A stretch of DNA of 64,000 nt from KBS-96 sp964247975 (GTDB lineage Bacteria; Acidobacteriota; Terriglobia; Bryobacterales; Bryobacteraceae): positions 33,901-97,900 of the forward strand of contig CAXTWH010000016.1 of assembly GCA_964247975.1 (NCBI GenBank), written 5' to 3'. This document shows positions 18,312-28,187 of this stretch, piece by piece. The first letter of the stretch is position 1; each line of letters opens with the position of its first letter. The notes below the pieces were generated by a model. That model had not been told where the DNA came from and searched no databases. It worked only from the letters and a program-made list of their open reading frames with translations. Made by a program: the position numbers and the translations under genes.

Positions 18312-19642
18312 TTTGACAGTACGCGGAACGGCTCCCATTCCCGCAAACCGTTCGGCAGAGCTTCGCCTATTTTGACGTTGATCAGCGAACCGCAATCCCG
18401 GCTGGCGCTTAATTCAATCGGAAGAAAATTGCTACTTAAGGCTTTAGTGCCTTGTAAAACCACAGCCGAAAGAGTGCGCCCTAGCATTTTGCGCCGAAAT
18501 TCGAGGTTCTTGACATCAGAGAGTTCGCGTAAGATTCGAGTCCGTTCGCGGCGCAGCGTTACCGGTACTGGCTGTTCCATCGCAGCGGCAGTTGTGCCGG
18601 GCCGCTCGGAATACGTGAACACATGCAGGTAAGTGAACGGGTGCTCCTCAATAAATCGCTTTGTTTCCGCAAATTCAGCTTCGGTTTCACCTGGAAAACC
18701 GGTCATCACATCAGCGCCGATAGCAGCATCAGGCATCAACTGATAGGCAAGCTCCAGCCGTGAAGCATAATGACGTGTCCGGTATTTACGAAACATGCGC
18801 TTCAACACCGCATCGGAGCCGGATTGCAGCGGAATATGAACATGCTGCGCTAGGCGCGATTCTCCGGCCATTAGTTCAAGCAGATCGGTGCTCCAATCCA
18901 TCGGCTCTACCGAACTGATGCGCAATCGTCGGACTGATGTCTGCTTCAGAATCTCGCGGATCAAATCTACAAACCGTAGATTAGTTTCGAGATCGCGCCC
19001 CCAACGACCCAGATTAATTCCGCTCAAAACCACTTCAGGGTAGCGCGGGGCAAGCTCATCAATCTGATCAAGCACGCTTTGCAGGCTCGCGCTACGGCTG
19101 CGGCCTCGCACGGAAGGAATAATGCAGAAGGAACACTTGTTGCTGCATCCATCCTGCACTTTCAAAGTAGGGCGGCTTCGATCACTATAAGCATCCAGTA
19201 CCGGAGCGGCGAGAAACTCTCGCGTGTTGGCAATGTCGCTGGCAAAAATCTGCCCGTGATACTCTTCCGCAGCATTGCGTTCCCGCAGCACAATATCGGG
19301 AATCAACGTTTTGTGTGAATTCCCCACTACCCAAGTGACACCGGGAATAGCAGCCAACTCTTCCGGCGCACGCTGCGCATAACAGCCGGTGACAACAATC
19401 TTGGCGGCAGGATTTTCGCGCTGTAGTTTGCGAACAGCATGACGCGCATCGCTGTCAGCCGTAGCCGTCACCGTGCAGGTATTCAGCACCACCAGATCCG
19501 CTTGATCGGCAGTGCGGACGGAAGCAAGCCCGTTCTGTTCGAAAGCCGTTTCCAGCCCGGCTCCATCGGCTTGGGAAGCGCGGCATCCGAAGCTTTGCAC
19601 AAATACGCGTTTAAATGGAGTTTCAGCCACTACAACCATCAT
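18308..19642 (-). CDS. mtaB: MtaB, tRNA t6A37 C2-methylthiotransferase
   Basis: A 444-residue radical-SAM methylthiotransferase. The N-terminal UPF0004 domain carries three Cys (QSFGCRASQ, NTCTVT, VTGCYAQR) for an auxiliary Fe-S cluster. The radical-SAM site is CSNKCSFC at about residues 161-168, followed by VRGRSRS typical of the family. MtaB converts t6A37 to ms2t6A37 in ANN-decoding tRNAs. The ATG-ATG start at 19641 lies only a few bases from a strong hairpin and no clear ribosome site is visible, so expression may depend on special control. Confidence 0.92.
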   Translation of the reverse strand: MMVVVAETPFKRVFVQSFGCRASQADGAGLETAFEQNGLASVRTADQADLVVLNTCTVTATADSDARHAVRKLQRENPAAKIVVTGCYAQRAPEELAAIPGVTWVVGNSHKTLIPDIVLRERNAAEEYHGQIFASDIANTREFLAAPVLDAYSDRSRPTLKVQDGCSNKCSFCIIPSVRGRSRSASLQSVLDQIDELAPRYPEVVLSGINLGRWGRDLETNLRFVDLIREILKQTSVRRLRISSVEPMDWSTDLLELMAGESRLAQHVHIPLQSGSDAVLKRMFRKYRTRHYASRLELAYQLMPDAAIGADVMTGFPGETEAEFAETKRFIEEHPFTYLHVFTYSERPGTTAAAMEQPVPVTLRRERTRILRELSDVKNLEFRRKMLGRTLSAVVLQGTKALSSNFLPIELSASRDCGSLINVKIGEALPNGLREWEPFRVLSN

Positions 19643-19648
19643 AAAGTG

Positions 19649-19680
19649 AAAACGCCCTTCCAGATCGCGAAGGGCGTTTT
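19649..19680 (-). terminator. Strong hairpin, probable intrinsic terminator
   Basis: A perfect 12-bp stem (19649-19660 with 19669-19680) with an 8-base loop ends in TTTT on either strand. It lies 13 bases beyond the stop of the minus-strand gene 19693-20025 and six bases upstream of the mtaB start codon. It most likely terminates the former. Confidence 0.7.
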
Positions 19681-19692
19681 CAGGGTAAGAAT

Positions 19693-20025
19693 TTAGCGTC
19701 CGCGCCAGGAGAAATCAAACGTTGCTCCAGGTGCATAGTAGCCGGGGGCGCGGTAGTCACCACGGTAATAATCGTTATGATAACGATCCCAACGCCGTTG
19801 TTCTTCTCTGCGCTCGTGTTCGCGCCACTCACGCTCTTCGCGGCGCTCATGCTCCCGCCACTCGCGCCGTTCGTGATTGTCATACCCATAGCGGCCATCT
19901 GAATGGTCATAGCCTTGCACATAGCCACCGTTCGGATAATAGTAGTTTTGCGCAGATGCCTTAGCTGGATGAAACACCGTTAAAGCAGCTAAAGCGAAGC
20001 CAAGAAGTCCGAGTTTCCTGAACAT
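19693..20025 (-). CDS. Small secreted Arg/Glu/His-rich repeat protein
   Basis: This 110-residue protein has a signal peptide (FALAALTVFHPAKASAQ). The mature chain starts with a Tyr/Gly-rich stretch, then has near-tandem copies of REWREHERREE (about residues 53-75), and ends with Tyr-rich sequence and a terminal Trp-Arg motif. An AAGGAG site lies six bases upstream of the ATG. The repeat predicts a charged helical or disordered segment. I do not recognise the family; envelope or metal-binding roles would be guesses. Confidence 0.7.
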   Translation of the reverse strand: MFRKLGLLGFALAALTVFHPAKASAQNYYYPNGGYVQGYDHSDGRYGYDNHERREWREHERREEREWREHERREEQRRWDRYHNDYYRGDYRAPGYYAPGATFDFSWRGR

Positions 20026-20145
20026 AAGGAACTCCTTTCAGTACCCATGGAAAGCGGTTTTTTCGCTTCCTGGTCTTTTGATGTTCCTTATGCGCACGGT
20101 GTTCCGTGGGGAGCCATTAATTCCAATTCATTGAAATTTATTCAC

Positions 20146-21798
20146 TTACTGTTCGGTGATGGTGAGAACTTTGTTGATCGCCTGCGGCCCAAGCTTTTGC
20201 ACTATTCCACTGGGCCATTTCACTTCCACGGAATCAACTTTGGCGTCCTGCTTTAATCCGAACGTGAGCGCAAGCTGCGATTGTGAGCAGTAGCTGGAGC
20301 CGCTGCGCACCATCAACGTTTGATTGCCTGACGAGGAGTGTACAGTCACGAAAGCGCCTAATCCATCATGGTTCGATTTGGTTCCCACGGTTTTAATCGT
20401 GATCCAGTGATTCCGATTCCCGCCCTCGTTGCGAAGCAGATAAGCCGGCCCGTTATTAGTGGCAATCGCAACATCCAGATCGCCGTCCCCATCAAAATCG
20501 GCATACGCCGCGCCGCGAGCCACAATAGGACGTTCCAGATCAGGCCCGACCGTCTGGCTGACGTTGGTAAATCCGTTCTTGCCGATGTTGTGAAATAACA
20601 GCGCGGGCTGCTTGTATTGAATCTTCGGCTGAACCCGGCCAATTTCTTCATCGATATGCCCGTTCGCGCAGAAGATATCCGGCAAGCCGTCCAAATCGTA
20701 ATCGAAAAAGAATGCGCCGAACGTGAGACTCAGCAGCGAAGAGCGGCCTAATTCCGATCGCGGCGCTTCATCCACAAAAATACCGTTGCCCTCGTTATGG
20801 TAGAGCGCGAGCATTTGATTGGAAAAGTTGCCGACCAACAGCGCGGGATGCCCGGAGTGGTCGTAATCCATCGCATCCGCGCCCATCGACCCGCGCGCCA
20901 CGCCATCTTCGCCGAAAGCAACCCCCGCGCTCAACGCCACATCAGTAAACGTGCCGTTTTTATTGTTGCGATACAGTTTATTGGGCTGCGTGTCGTTAGC
21001 AACAAAGATGTCAGGCCAGCCATCGTTGTTGTAATCGAGAATGGTTAAGCCAAGCGATTTACTGGTGGGATCGTTGATGCCGGCGCGTGGGCTGACATCT
21101 TCAAATTTTCCGTTTCCGAGATTGTGATACAGCTTGCAAGCGGTTCCGGGGTAAGCTTCCGGCGTGCAATAGGATTTAGTGGAGCCGTCCAGCGAACACC
21201 ACAGATCACCTTTCTCAGTCCACTTCACATAATTCGCCACAAACAGATCGGGCCTGCCGTCGCGATCATAATCAAGCCACGCGGAACTGGTGCCGAACAC
21301 GGCATTGTTGATACCGGCTTGTTTTGTGACATCTCGAAATTTGCCATTGCCTTCGTTGTGAAACAAATGGTCGCCGTCGAGCGCCGTAATGTAAATGTCT
21401 GAACGTCCGTCGTTGTCATAATCCGCCACCGACGCGCCCATGCCGTACATCGCCACATCAAGTCCGCTGCCGGCGGTGACATCCGTAAACGTGCCGTTGC
21501 CATTATTGCGGTACAAGGCACATGGAGTTTTACGGCCATGCGGATTCCAGTCGCGGCCGTTCACAAAAAACAGATCCGGCTTGCCGTCGTTGTTAAAATC
21601 CAGCACGGCCAATCCCGGTCCCATTGTTTCCGGCAGGAATTTATGTCCGGCTTTTCCGGCATTGTGATGAAAACGAATGCCGGATTGCTGCGTCACATCC
21701 ACAAATCGAACGTCACCGGTTGCAGCAGGGTTGTTTGCGCTAATGATTGCCGTTCCGGCAAAAAGCAGTAAGCAGCCGATTGCAAATACTGATTTCAT
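20146..21798 (-). CDS. CRTAC/ASPIC-UnbV family secreted FG-GAP repeat protein
   Basis: This 550-residue protein has a signal peptide (SVFAIGCLLLFAGTAII). A seven-bladed FG-GAP/VCBS propeller follows (repeated DxNxDGxxD calcium-type loops such as LDFNNDGKPDLFF and DYDNDGRSDIYI), then a C-terminal ASPIC/UnbV domain (about residues 465-545). The family is frequent in Acidobacteria and marine bacteria; its role is unknown and probably adhesion or ligand binding outside the cell. Its start overlaps the stop of the cytochrome gene by one base, so the three genes 27910-20146 form an operon. Confidence 0.88.
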   Translation of the reverse strand: MKSVFAIGCLLLFAGTAIISANNPAATGDVRFVDVTQQSGIRFHHNAGKAGHKFLPETMGPGLAVLDFNNDGKPDLFFVNGRDWNPHGRKTPCALYRNNGNGTFTDVTAGSGLDVAMYGMGASVADYDNDGRSDIYITALDGDHLFHNEGNGKFRDVTKQAGINNAVFGTSSAWLDYDRDGRPDLFVANYVKWTEKGDLWCSLDGSTKSYCTPEAYPGTACKLYHNLGNGKFEDVSPRAGINDPTSKSLGLTILDYNNDGWPDIFVANDTQPNKLYRNNKNGTFTDVALSAGVAFGEDGVARGSMGADAMDYDHSGHPALLVGNFSNQMLALYHNEGNGIFVDEAPRSELGRSSLLSLTFGAFFFDYDLDGLPDIFCANGHIDEEIGRVQPKIQYKQPALLFHNIGKNGFTNVSQTVGPDLERPIVARGAAYADFDGDGDLDVAIATNNGPAYLLRNEGGNRNHWITIKTVGTKSNHDGLGAFVTVHSSSGNQTLMVRSGSSYCSQSQLALTFGLKQDAKVDSVEVKWPSGIVQKLGPQAINKVLTITEQ

Positions 21799-24632
21799 TA
21801 AGACCCCGCCTCCCTGATACCCGGCGCAGGCGCGTGCTTCAAGCGAGTCACCGGCATCCCTTCTTTTTCCAACCCAAGCGGCACGCTCACGTGGTCGTGA
21901 ATAGCTTGGCGCGAGTTGTTCATTTCCGGGCTCATCGTAATCTGCCGATTAGCAAGCACCGTGGAAGATTCGTCGGCTTTGAACCGGCGGAACAGTGTCT
22001 CTTCCCTATCTGCTTCATCGCTGCGGCCCAGAGCGCGCAAGCACAGCATCAGGTTGTAATGGCACTGCAGGTCTTCCGAATCAATCGCCAGCACGCGATG
22101 AAGCGTTTCCACCGCCTGCTGGTAGTTGCGCTGGAGGAAGTAAATACGCGCCATTTGATTCAGCACCACGCGATCGCGCGGATACAGGGAAGCCGTATGT
22201 TCCAAGCTCTTCAACGCAGCCGGATAATCGCCGCGCGTTTTCTCGATCAGCGCTTTGAAGTAGTAATTGCGTCCGGCACCCGCGTTTAAAGCAATTGCTT
22301 TGTCTACATAGGGCTGTGCGCGGTCCACTTCTCCTTCTTGAATCAAAGCTCTCGCCACATTCAGATAACCATCAGAATAAGAACGGTCGCATTCGATTAC
22401 TTTTTGAAACGCATATTCAGAGCCTTTCAAATCGCCTTGCAGCAGCAACCCGATTCCATAATCATTCCAGCGGTCGCGATCTTCTTTGCTCGTGAGCGGA
22501 GTCCAGTTGGTTTTCCCCACCGAATCAGTCAGCGGCAGTTTTGCCGATGAGGCGGCAATTGTCACAATCGGCAGATCGGGAATACGTCCTTTGACGTTTC
22601 CCGAAACGTTGGCCGGAATGTTTTTCGCATCAAATGACCACTCACGGTTATCGTGATTGACATCCACTAGCGCCGGGTCCTGCCCGGGCTTCGGCTGGCC
22701 CGCATACGCATACTGCGTATAGAAGTAAGTGAATTTACGATAGTTTAACCTCGCCGTTAAAGTGATCGGCCCTTTGGCATCTTTCGGAATGTGAACGAGG
22801 TAATGCGCCACATCCGCCGCGCCGGGCGGAATCAAACGCACATAAAAGAGTCCGCGCGTTTGAAACGCGTTCCGCTTATTGATGGGGTTGCCATCGCCAT
22901 CCAACTGAACTGACTGATAGAAGTGAGCGCCCGGCTCCACCGGCCCTTTTCCTGGTTCAGCAGTTTTGCCGCTCCAGAATACTGGTTTTCCGGTTGCGTC
23001 AGTTCCTTCCAGCTCAACCCAGACTTCCTGGGCATCCACCGTACCACCCGGAAAGAAGTGGCCGATCTTCAACGTGCGCACCACCACATCCACGCGAACC
23101 GTGGAGCCGGGTTCAAACGCGCGTTCTCCGCGATTCAACGGAGCAGCCACATTATCTACCTTCCGCAAGAAAACCTGGCCTTGCTGATCGGACTCTTCAC
23201 CCACCGCAAAGGTAGAAGCAAGTTTCGGAGTATCCGACGCGCTGCGCCGCATTTCCAATGCCGAAGATTTTTCTACCGGGCTGGCGGCAAAAATATCAAC
23301 CCGCATAAAGCCGGAAGAAAGAAACGATTTCACGCGATCAAGCTGCGCCGTGTCTTCATTGGCCGTTGGCACCGCCGTATTAGCCGCCGCAAAATAATGC
23401 GCGTGAACCATGCCGCCTTTCGCGCTTGGGTCTTGCGATTTCACCATTGGCATGTGGCATTCCGGGCAACCCATCGGTTTAGCAGGATAGTAAAAAGAAC
23501 GCGCCCCCTGGCCGGACACGCCACTGGCCTGCCAGTTGTCATAATCGTTGAAACCGCGCACCCAACGGTAGTTATTTACCGGCACATCTAAATGCACTTT
23601 ATGGCAGGTGGAACAGTATTCCGAAGTTTTCATGAACGGCTTCAAAAACGTGCGGCGGTGCGGCTCCGGATTGGTGTAGGTGAGAAATTTTGTGAGCTTG
23701 CGGATCACCGGATTATCGCTGACAGCCATGTCGTGAATCGCGTTGTACTGCATGGTGTAATTCGCATTGCCGACGCTTCCGCCTACATGCGAAATGGCAT
23801 GGCAGGACAAACAACCTAAACCGGCCTGAGCTTCCGGCGTGTCGATCTGCTCGCGAATCGGAGTTTTCCAATTCCCGGAAAACAGCACCGCATGGTCATG
23901 GCAGCCCGCGCACCACTGGCTCGGTTTTGTGGAATGCTGCACATCCTGCATATACTCAATCGATTTCCGGTAAAACTGATTGTTGAAACTGGCTACGTGA
24001 TGAGCGGAGCTTTTCCACTGCTGATAAATTTCCTTGTGGCATTCCCCGCATTTCTCGCTCGCTAGAAAATAGTTGGAAGGAATATAATTCTTCACATTTG
24101 TGACCGTGGCGGAAGGCCAGAACGGGGAATGCGGACCGCCGCCTTCTTCTTCCATCGAGGTAGGCACGGGAAGCTCATTGGTAATCTGCGCGTTCGGATC
24201 GGGATGCGAATGCCGGTACCAGGCTGCAACAGCAGGAACAATCAATAATACGCCGAGCAGACTCGCGCTCCAACGGAAAAGCATTGCGGAACGCCCGTAG
24301 GCATACCAGACAAATGAACCCGATGCCAGCACGGAAACAACAATATGCGCGAGCAGAACAGGACGGTCAACCCTGAGATTTCCGTGCGCGATCAGATAAA
24401 TACCAATGACACCGCTTAACAGAAAAATACTGGCGGCAGCCGCGGATTTCCGGTCGCGCCGGAGAAAGCCAACCGCAAACGGCAGCAGCACGACGCCGAG
24501 AATCACGTGCAAAAGCACGTTGCCCATGTAGAACAAGCTGGCGGTTTTAAACGCCCAGATGTAGGCGGCATTTAAAACCAGAACAGCCGCAGCAACGGCC
24601 GGCAATTTCCAAACTTTACTGCGAGAAAACAT
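21798..24632 (-). CDS. Membrane-anchored pentaheme c-type cytochrome with C-terminal TPRs
   Basis: This 944-residue fusion has an N-terminal membrane region of about five helices (residues 10-145). A cytochrome region follows with five CXXCH motifs: CGECH (about 194), CAGCH (240), CLSCH (272), CSTCH (338) and CPECH (388). Next is a beta-rich region (about 440-680), and the C-terminus has about five TPR repeats (about 725-890). The heme domain resembles cytochrome c554/NrfB-like multihemes that carry electrons in the periplasm. The fusion to TPRs suggests docking with a partner, perhaps the FG-GAP proteins of the same operon. The electron donor and acceptor are unknown. Confidence 0.88.
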   Translation of the reverse strand: MFSRSKVWKLPAVAAAVLVLNAAYIWAFKTASLFYMGNVLLHVILGVVLLPFAVGFLRRDRKSAAAASIFLLSGVIGIYLIAHGNLRVDRPVLLAHIVVSVLASGSFVWYAYGRSAMLFRWSASLLGVLLIVPAVAAWYRHSHPDPNAQITNELPVPTSMEEEGGGPHSPFWPSATVTNVKNYIPSNYFLASEKCGECHKEIYQQWKSSAHHVASFNNQFYRKSIEYMQDVQHSTKPSQWCAGCHDHAVLFSGNWKTPIREQIDTPEAQAGLGCLSCHAISHVGGSVGNANYTMQYNAIHDMAVSDNPVIRKLTKFLTYTNPEPHRRTFLKPFMKTSEYCSTCHKVHLDVPVNNYRWVRGFNDYDNWQASGVSGQGARSFYYPAKPMGCPECHMPMVKSQDPSAKGGMVHAHYFAAANTAVPTANEDTAQLDRVKSFLSSGFMRVDIFAASPVEKSSALEMRRSASDTPKLASTFAVGEESDQQGQVFLRKVDNVAAPLNRGERAFEPGSTVRVDVVVRTLKIGHFFPGGTVDAQEVWVELEGTDATGKPVFWSGKTAEPGKGPVEPGAHFYQSVQLDGDGNPINKRNAFQTRGLFYVRLIPPGAADVAHYLVHIPKDAKGPITLTARLNYRKFTYFYTQYAYAGQPKPGQDPALVDVNHDNREWSFDAKNIPANVSGNVKGRIPDLPIVTIAASSAKLPLTDSVGKTNWTPLTSKEDRDRWNDYGIGLLLQGDLKGSEYAFQKVIECDRSYSDGYLNVARALIQEGEVDRAQPYVDKAIALNAGAGRNYYFKALIEKTRGDYPAALKSLEHTASLYPRDRVVLNQMARIYFLQRNYQQAVETLHRVLAIDSEDLQCHYNLMLCLRALGRSDEADREETLFRRFKADESSTVLANRQITMSPEMNNSRQAIHDHVSVPLGLEKEGMPVTRLKHAPAPGIREAGS

Positions 24633-24643
24633 AGTTCAATCCT

Positions 24644-27600
24644 TCAATAAGTCCCGTTCACAGAGGCAGGCTGCGGACCCAGAGGCCGAATTAATTGCAG
24701 AGCCGGACGCGTCAGATACGTTTCAACATAACGGCGGTGTTTTGGATCATCAGGAAAATGCTCATTCGCCGGATAAGGATAACGGGACATGGCATGGAAC
24801 GGAAGCGGCAGCACGCTCTGCGAGAAGGCAGTGTTCGCGTCCCGGTCCTTAGCCCAACCTTCCACCCGCAACAGGTAATCGCGCTTCCATCCAGCGCGCA
24901 GCGGCGGCAACACGCTGGGATCAAACCGTAGCGACAACATATCGCCGGAACCCATTACCACTAACTGATCATCCACAGCGCGGGTGAGTTCCGTGGTGTC
25001 GCCATAGCGCGTGTACTTGCCCGGAGTCGGATTCCAATAAGAAGTGGTAGTCGGGTTTTGATAATCAAAATATTCCGGCTGTTTGCGTTCGGGATGAATA
25101 TGTGAAGGAGAAAACCCGCGAAAATGAACGCTGCTCGATTCCGGCGATAAAGAAGTTAACTGAACCTGTGGCGCGGCGGCGTTCTCGCCCAAATAGATTT
25201 CATCCCAATACACGCACATGTTGGTGACAATGCGAACTTCGCGTGAATCCGAAAGAAACTTGCCCGTGAGGTCCACCGCAATGGTTTTCGGTTTTCCCGA
25301 AGGCATTCCCATATCGGAAATCACCGTGGTCCAGCGGCCCTCTTTGTTTTTCACTTGCAGGTACGGCGGAGTCAAATCGTTTTTCGCTTGAGCCTGTTGC
25401 AGGAACGTGCTGCCGTCGGCCCAATCCACCCAACCGTTCAGCACCAGAAAAGCGCGGTTATCCGGCGCGGCTTTTCCGAAATCAAGATCAAGCGAATGCA
25501 GCTTTGCTACGCCGATGTAATTATGCTCAAAGTCATCCACATAATTTTTATCCTGATGAAGGATCCGGTTCAACACATCGCCGGTAGTGGAAAGGGCCGC
25601 TACCGGATACACGCGGCGTTGTAGGCCATACAATCGGAAATCCGGAAACGGCGGCGACTTCCATTTCTCGTTCGAGTAGATTTCCGAATCCGCTGGATGA
25701 TCGACGGCCATTAGTTGCACTTGATCGAAATAAGACACTTCGCTCAATTCTTCGGTGAGATGAATTTCGTAATCTTTATGCCCCCGCGCATCGGGCAGCG
25801 GAAGGAGCCAATTACCGGCTAAAGGAATGTATTCGGTGTGATCGGTGGGAAAATACTGGCCGTCACCCGACATGGCGCCTAAGGGGGCCACGCCCAGAAC
25901 ATCAGTAATATATTGAAATTCCTTGCCGTTCCAGGTGAAAATCAATGGGCAGGAACCGGACAATCGCTGCGCTTCTTTGAAGTCCAACGATTTGCCGGGA
26001 GCCTGTTTCATCTCGTTCTGCAGCAAGCCGTTCGGCCAAGTGATGCGAACCGTATCCACGGTAGCGCGGCTATCGACTCCGAACAGAAGCGGCACCGTGC
26101 CGTACACCTGCTTTTGGTAACTGCTGCCCGCTTTTACCTCGACTTCCGCCGCAACCGGAAGCTTCAGGTTTTTCACGCCGTCGATTTTTACGCGCAGCCA
26201 GCGGTTTTGCGTGGTGATTTTGTTGGTTGCCAGTTGTAGAGAACCATCACTGCCGATGGCCGCAAGATCCAGCAGGCCGTCGCCGTTGAAGTCCGCCGCC
26301 GCCCAACGGGAAACGTTGACCGGCAAACCGGTTACGTTAGCCGGTGCAATGAAGCGCAAATTGCCGACGTTCTGCTGAATCGTTGCGCCCGCCACATCGG
26401 CAAAACCGCGATTGGCAAAATCCGCCCAGGCAGCCGCGCCTTCGCTGATGGCAAGCGGCTGACCGAAGCTGGTACGCTCGTTGCGGGCAATATAAGTTTT
26501 TCCGTTGGCTGTGTAGAGCAGGTCGAGGTTGCTGTCGTTGTCGAGATCGAAAGTTTGCAGATCCGTAGCCCCTGCCGGTATCTGCGGCAACACCTGCGAT
26601 TTGTACTCGGCCGTAAGCTGGTCCAGGTAAAGAACAGCCGGTTTGTCTTTGTAACTAACGACCAAGTCCTTCGATTTGCTATCGGCAACCAGACGGAACG
26701 GCACAGCGGAAACAGCTTCGCCTTCCACAAACGGAAATGGGTGTTCCTGAAAACCGGCTTCTCCCTGGTTGCGGGCCAGCACAGATTTCTTGCCAAGCAG
26801 AATTAAATCAAGATCGTAATCATGGTCGAAATCAACCCAAACCGCGCTGTTGAACTGACCAGCCGGTAAACCAAACGAGGATTTTACAAATTTCTGCTTC
26901 TGGTTCTGGTAAAGAACTGCGCCGTCCGTGGTAAGGACACACAGGTCCACGAAGCCGTCGTTGTTGAAATCACCCGGCACAACTGCCGTCACACCCTTGA
27001 TATTTTCCAAACCGGAATCAGCAACTTTTTCCGTGCCGTTTTTGTAAAGAGAAATCCCGGCGGAAGAATAAACCAGCAAGTCGCTAGCGCCTGTTGCGTA
27101 AGCGTCAAGAACCACCAAGCCGTTCTGCCCAGGCGCAACAGTTCCTAAAGCGCGGGCTGAAAAAGCGAACGATACCGGCTGTTTCGAACGGTCCTGTTCG
27201 GGCGTAATCGGATCATAAATTTCGGCGTACTCGCACCATTCCACATCTTCTTTAGGAATGGCGTCGTTTTCCTGAGCGGCTTTGCGCTCCCGAAACAGTT
27301 TCAGTTCGCGCTGCGCGTCTTCGGCGCGGTTTTCCTGTCGGTACAGGTTGAAGAGTTGAAAATGCGGCGCGGCAAGGCTTGGGTTCAGATCGCGGGAAAG
27401 CTCAAATTCTTTTTTCGCCAGATCGGGCTTATTTTGAAGCTTATAAATAGTGCCCAGGTTGTAATGAGTGATCGGTTCGGAGGGAACCAGCTTTGCCATT
27501 TGGAGCAACTGCTCTAAAGCGACCTCAAACTGTCCTTCGCGCTTATAGTAGATGCCCAAATTAAACCATGTGTAGGGAAGCGAGGAATCTTGCTTCTGAA

Positions 27601-27910
27601 CTTTTTCGAGGATAGCCACTGCTTCTTTGGTTTTGGCGGCCCGCAGCAGCGCCAACCCATAATTCAACTGTTCCCGAACGGAATCCGGGTTCAGATCTAA
27701 AGCTTTCTTAAACTCCTCAACTGCTTCCGCCTGGGTAGTCGGGTTCTCATAAAAGGCTTTGCCCAGGTTCCGTTCCGCCGTTAATTGTTCTTCGCGGTTG
27801 GAAGCGTCGGCAGCAGCAGGGCGCGTCCAGGCGTGCATACGCCAGCCACCCAAACCAGCAGCAACAAAAAAGGAGGCTATGCCCCACAAAATAGCAACAC
27901 GTGACAACAT
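24644..27910 (-). CDS. TPR plus FG-GAP/UnbV-like large exported protein
   Basis: A 1088-residue protein with an N-terminal signal-anchor (VAILWGIASFFVAAGLGGW). It has about four TPRs (residues 40-190), FG-GAP-type repeats (about 255-560; DFNNDGFVDLCVL, DFNGDGLLDLAAI) and a UnbV-like stretch (about 575-640). The C-terminal region of about 440 residues I recognise only as a recurrent companion of this architecture in Acidobacteria. It is the first gene of the three-gene operon, 11 bases upstream of the cytochrome. A large periplasmic or surface scaffold is likely; no enzyme motif was seen. Confidence 0.82.
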   Translation of the reverse strand: MLSRVAILWGIASFFVAAGLGGWRMHAWTRPAAADASNREEQLTAERNLGKAFYENPTTQAEAVEEFKKALDLNPDSVREQLNYGLALLRAAKTKEAVAILEKVQKQDSSLPYTWFNLGIYYKREGQFEVALEQLLQMAKLVPSEPITHYNLGTIYKLQNKPDLAKKEFELSRDLNPSLAAPHFQLFNLYRQENRAEDAQRELKLFRERKAAQENDAIPKEDVEWCEYAEIYDPITPEQDRSKQPVSFAFSARALGTVAPGQNGLVVLDAYATGASDLLVYSSAGISLYKNGTEKVADSGLENIKGVTAVVPGDFNNDGFVDLCVLTTDGAVLYQNQKQKFVKSSFGLPAGQFNSAVWVDFDHDYDLDLILLGKKSVLARNQGEAGFQEHPFPFVEGEAVSAVPFRLVADSKSKDLVVSYKDKPAVLYLDQLTAEYKSQVLPQIPAGATDLQTFDLDNDSNLDLLYTANGKTYIARNERTSFGQPLAISEGAAAWADFANRGFADVAGATIQQNVGNLRFIAPANVTGLPVNVSRWAAADFNGDGLLDLAAIGSDGSLQLATNKITTQNRWLRVKIDGVKNLKLPVAAEVEVKAGSSYQKQVYGTVPLLFGVDSRATVDTVRITWPNGLLQNEMKQAPGKSLDFKEAQRLSGSCPLIFTWNGKEFQYITDVLGVAPLGAMSGDGQYFPTDHTEYIPLAGNWLLPLPDARGHKDYEIHLTEELSEVSYFDQVQLMAVDHPADSEIYSNEKWKSPPFPDFRLYGLQRRVYPVAALSTTGDVLNRILHQDKNYVDDFEHNYIGVAKLHSLDLDFGKAAPDNRAFLVLNGWVDWADGSTFLQQAQAKNDLTPPYLQVKNKEGRWTTVISDMGMPSGKPKTIAVDLTGKFLSDSREVRIVTNMCVYWDEIYLGENAAAPQVQLTSLSPESSSVHFRGFSPSHIHPERKQPEYFDYQNPTTTSYWNPTPGKYTRYGDTTELTRAVDDQLVVMGSGDMLSLRFDPSVLPPLRAGWKRDYLLRVEGWAKDRDANTAFSQSVLPLPFHAMSRYPYPANEHFPDDPKHRRYVETYLTRPALQLIRPLGPQPASVNGTY

Positions 27911-28187
27911 CCCGGATCTGCTTGATTATACAAGGGAAATCAACTCCTGCTGTGTAATCAAAATCTACTAGATCCAGATGAAAACAGAAAACAAGAGAAG
28001 AACGTAGCTGCTTAGGTATGGCACATAAGCAGGTACTAAATATTCCTTGCGGAGTTTTTGTTAAGTAGTACAAAAATTGCGCGTAATCGACTAGAAAGTA
28101 CTATTTCCACAGTAATTAGAGAATTAACTAGTTTGCTTATTCCTTCATCTAATTCCATAATTACAACGTTTACTTAAGTAGAAGAAG

